DNA from: Streptomyces sp. Tue6028
Lineage (GTDB): Bacteria > Actinomycetota > Actinomycetes > Streptomycetales > Streptomycetaceae
NCBI RefSeq assembly: GCF_002300165.1
Contig: NZ_MLCE01000009.1
Coordinates: 62,001 to 126,000 of the forward strand
Length of the DNA stretch: 64,000 nt
Direction of reading: 5' to 3'
The stretch's first letter is position 1, and the number at the start of each line of letters is the position of its first letter. This document shows, piece after piece, positions 62,193 through 64,000 of this stretch. The notes under the pieces are model-generated. The model searched no databases. It was not told the origin of the DNA and saw only the letters and a program-made list of their open reading frames with translations. Both the position numbers and the translations under genes were made by a program.

Positions 62193-63716
62193 TTGTCGAG
62201 CAGCAATCCGCTGCGTGACCCCGCAGACCGACGGCTCCCGCGTATCGCGGGGCCGTCGGGCCTGGTCATCTTCGGCGTCACGGGCGATTTGTCACGTAAA
62301 AAGCTGATGCCCGCGGTGTACGACCTCGCCAACCGGGGTCTGCTGCCGCCGGGCTTCTCGCTCGTCGGCTTCGCACGCCGCGAGTGGGCCCACGAGGACT
62401 TCGCCCAGGAGGTCCACGACGCCGTCAAGGAGCACGCCCGCACGCCCTTCCGCGAGGAGGTCTGGCAGCAGCTGGTCCAGGGCATGCGCTTCGTGCAGGG
62501 CACCTTCGACGACGACGACGCCTTCGAACGGCTGCGCTCCACGATCGAGGAGCTCGACAAGGCACAGGGCACGGGCGGCAACTTCGCCTTCTACCTGTCG
62601 GTGCCGCCGAAGTCGTTCCCCGTGGTGATCCAGCAGCTGAAGAAGCACCGGCTCGCCGACCAGGAGAACGGTTCCTGGCGACGCGCGGTCATCGAGAAGC
62701 CCTTCGGCCACGACCTCAAGTCGGCCGAGGAGCTCAACAAGGTCGTCCACGAGGTCTTCGCCTCGGACCAGGTCTTCCGTATCGACCACTACCTGGGCAA
62801 GGAGACGGTCCAGAACATCCTGGCGCTGCGGTTCGCCAACACGATGTTCGAGCCGATCTGGAACCGGTCCTTCGTGGACCATGTACAGATCACGATGGCC
62901 GAGGACATCGGCATCGGAGGCCGGGCCGGCTACTACGACGGCATCGGCGCGGCCCGGGACGTCATCCAGAACCATCTGCTCCAGCTGATGGCGCTGACCG
63001 CCATGGAGGAGCCCGCCTCCTTCGACGCGGACGCGCTGGCCGCGGAGAAGACCAAGGTCCTCGGCGCGGTCCGGCTGCCCAAGGACCTGGGCAAGCACAC
63101 CGTGCGCGGTCAGTACGCGGCCGGCTGGCAGGGCGGCGAGAAGGTCACCGGCTACCTCCAGGAAGACGGCATCGACGCCAAGTCGAAGACCGACACGTAC
63201 GCGGCGGTCAAGCTGGGCGTGGACAACCGTCGCTGGGCGGGCGTCCCCTTCTACCTGCGCACCGGCAAGCGTCTGGGCCGTCGCGTCACCGAGATCGCGG
63301 TCGTCTTCCAGCGCGCCCCGCACTCCCCCTTCGACACCACGGCCACCGAGGAACTCGGGCAGAACGCGATCGTCATCCGCGTGCAGCCGGACGAGGGCGT
63401 CACGGTCCGCTTCGGCTCGAAGGTCCCCGGCACCTCGATGGAGATCCGGGACGTGTCCATGGACTTCGCCTACGGCGAGTCGTTCACGGAGTCGAGTCCG
63501 GAGGCGTACGAGCGGCTGATCCTGGACGTGCTGCTCGGCGACTCGAACCTCTTCCCGCGCACCGAGGAGGTCGAGCTGTCCTGGAAGATCCTCGACCCGA
63601 TCGAGGAGTACTGGGACCGGCACGGCAAGCCCGCGCAGTACCCGGCGGGCACCTGGGGGCCCGTCGAGGCCGACGACATGCTCGAGCGAGACGGACGGAG
63701 CTGGCGTCGCCCATGA
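62193..63716 (+). CDS. zwf: Glucose-6-phosphate 1-dehydrogenase
   Basis: The 507-residue enzyme makes 6-phosphogluconolactone and NAD(P)H. The nucleotide fold GVTGDLSRKKLMPAVYDL and the catalytic region RIDHYLGKETVQN are clear. The start is TTG, with GGAGGG eight bases upstream inside the tal stop region. It overlaps opcA by ATGA. Confidence 0.95.
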   Translation: MSSSNPLRDPADRRLPRIAGPSGLVIFGVTGDLSRKKLMPAVYDLANRGLLPPGFSLVGFARREWAHEDFAQEVHDAVKEHARTPFREEVWQQLVQGMRFVQGTFDDDDAFERLRSTIEELDKAQGTGGNFAFYLSVPPKSFPVVIQQLKKHRLADQENGSWRRAVIEKPFGHDLKSAEELNKVVHEVFASDQVFRIDHYLGKETVQNILALRFANTMFEPIWNRSFVDHVQITMAEDIGIGGRAGYYDGIGAARDVIQNHLLQLMALTAMEEPASFDADALAAEKTKVLGAVRLPKDLGKHTVRGQYAAGWQGGEKVTGYLQEDGIDAKSKTDTYAAVKLGVDNRRWAGVPFYLRTGKRLGRRVTEIAVVFQRAPHSPFDTTATEELGQNAIVIRVQPDEGVTVRFGSKVPGTSMEIRDVSMDFAYGESFTESSPEAYERLILDVLLGDSNLFPRTEEVELSWKILDPIEEYWDRHGKPAQYPAGTWGPVEADDMLERDGRSWRRP

Positions 63717-64000
63717 AGACCGACCTCACGGACACCACGGCCAGCAAGATCAACAAGGCGCTGGTCCAGGGCCGCCGTGCCATCGGCACACCGGCCGTCG
63801 GCATGGTGCTCACCCTCGTCATCGTCACCGACGAGGAGAACGCCTACGACGCCCTGAAGGCCGCGAACGACGCCTCGCGCGAGCACCCCTCGCGCACCCT
63901 GGTCGTCATCAAGCGGGTCTCGCGCTCCCCCCGCGACCGCACCAAGTCGCGGCTCGACGCCGAGGTGCGGCTCGGGGCGGAGGCGGGCACCGGTGAGACG
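63713..64000 (+). CDS. opcA: Glucose-6-phosphate dehydrogenase assembly protein OpcA, 5' part only
   Basis: The first 96 codons are present before the window ends. MKTDLTDTTASKINKALVQG followed by GMVLTLVIVTDEENAYDAL is the typical OpcA start. OpcA is needed for activity or assembly of actinobacterial and cyanobacterial Zwf, and the translational overlap with zwf fits this. Confidence 0.93.
   Translation, partial: MKTDLTDTTASKINKALVQGRRAIGTPAVGMVLTLVIVTDEENAYDALKAANDASREHPSRTLVVIKRVSRSPRDRTKSRLDAEVRLGAEAGTGET

Overview
The window is about 64 kb of a Streptomyces-type actinobacterial chromosome. GC content is very high, there are many GTG and a few TTG starts, most operons are joined by ATGA or GTGA stop-start overlaps, and carbohydrate ABC importers lack their own ATPase. 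It also has an actinobacterial-type dapD, a sufRBD-ferredoxin-CSUT operon, and tkt-tal-zwf-opcA in a row. No integrase, transposase, prophage or biosynthetic gene cluster is visible.

Left part (1-20.2 kb), carbohydrate use. Positions 1-8152 hold a leftward sugar-acid/pentoside cluster: FadR-type GntR regulator, 2-keto-3-deoxy-sugar-acid aldolase or dehydratase, IlvD/Edd sugar-acid dehydratase, double terminator, two LacI-type operators, two ABC permeases, Gfo/Idh/MocA oxidoreductase, DUF6807 (PmoA-like) protein and a truncated GH43 glycosidase. After a spacer made of 14-bp repeats and an array of six hairpins come a metallo-beta-lactamase-fold hydrolase, a DinB/mycothiol-type protein and an MFS exporter. 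At 11.6-14.8 kb uronate dehydrogenase and 5-dehydro-4-deoxyglucarate dehydratase face each other as an oxidative uronate module. At 15.1-20.1 kb a DeoR regulator precedes a complete polyol-type operon (lipoprotein, two permeases, zinc alcohol dehydrogenase).

Middle (20.4-44.5 kb), mixed functions: a two-domain TerD protein; a TetR/MFS divergon; GntR-acdS (ACC deaminase); and the Ro60 orthologue rsr, preceded by three tandem Y-RNA-like RNAs. Two of these RNAs carry a permuted, CCA-less tRNA-like module. Then come a PhoX phosphatase and a secreted nuclease, both with candidate PHO boxes, and small regulators including an antibiotic-biosynthesis-monooxygenase gene behind a MerR-type long-spacer promoter. 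dapA, an ECF sigma factor with its membrane partner, dapD, TetR-SMR, a membrane protein and a sulfotransferase follow.

Right part (44.6-64 kb), core metabolism: the SUF iron-sulfur operon under SufR; an AAC(3)-like gene; an ABC-2 exporter whose gene junction carries a 92-bp duplication; ctaA and ctaB (heme A synthesis); a nucleotidyltransferase; an amidohydrolase; and the pentose phosphate operon tkt-tal-zwf-opcA, cut by the right edge.

The most unusual element is the Y-RNA array with rsr at 25.77-27.81 kb. Three RNAs share a 5' motif at fixed spacing, and the two tRNA mimics use different D-arm types. The absence of a terminator suggests they may form the leader of the rsr transcript.
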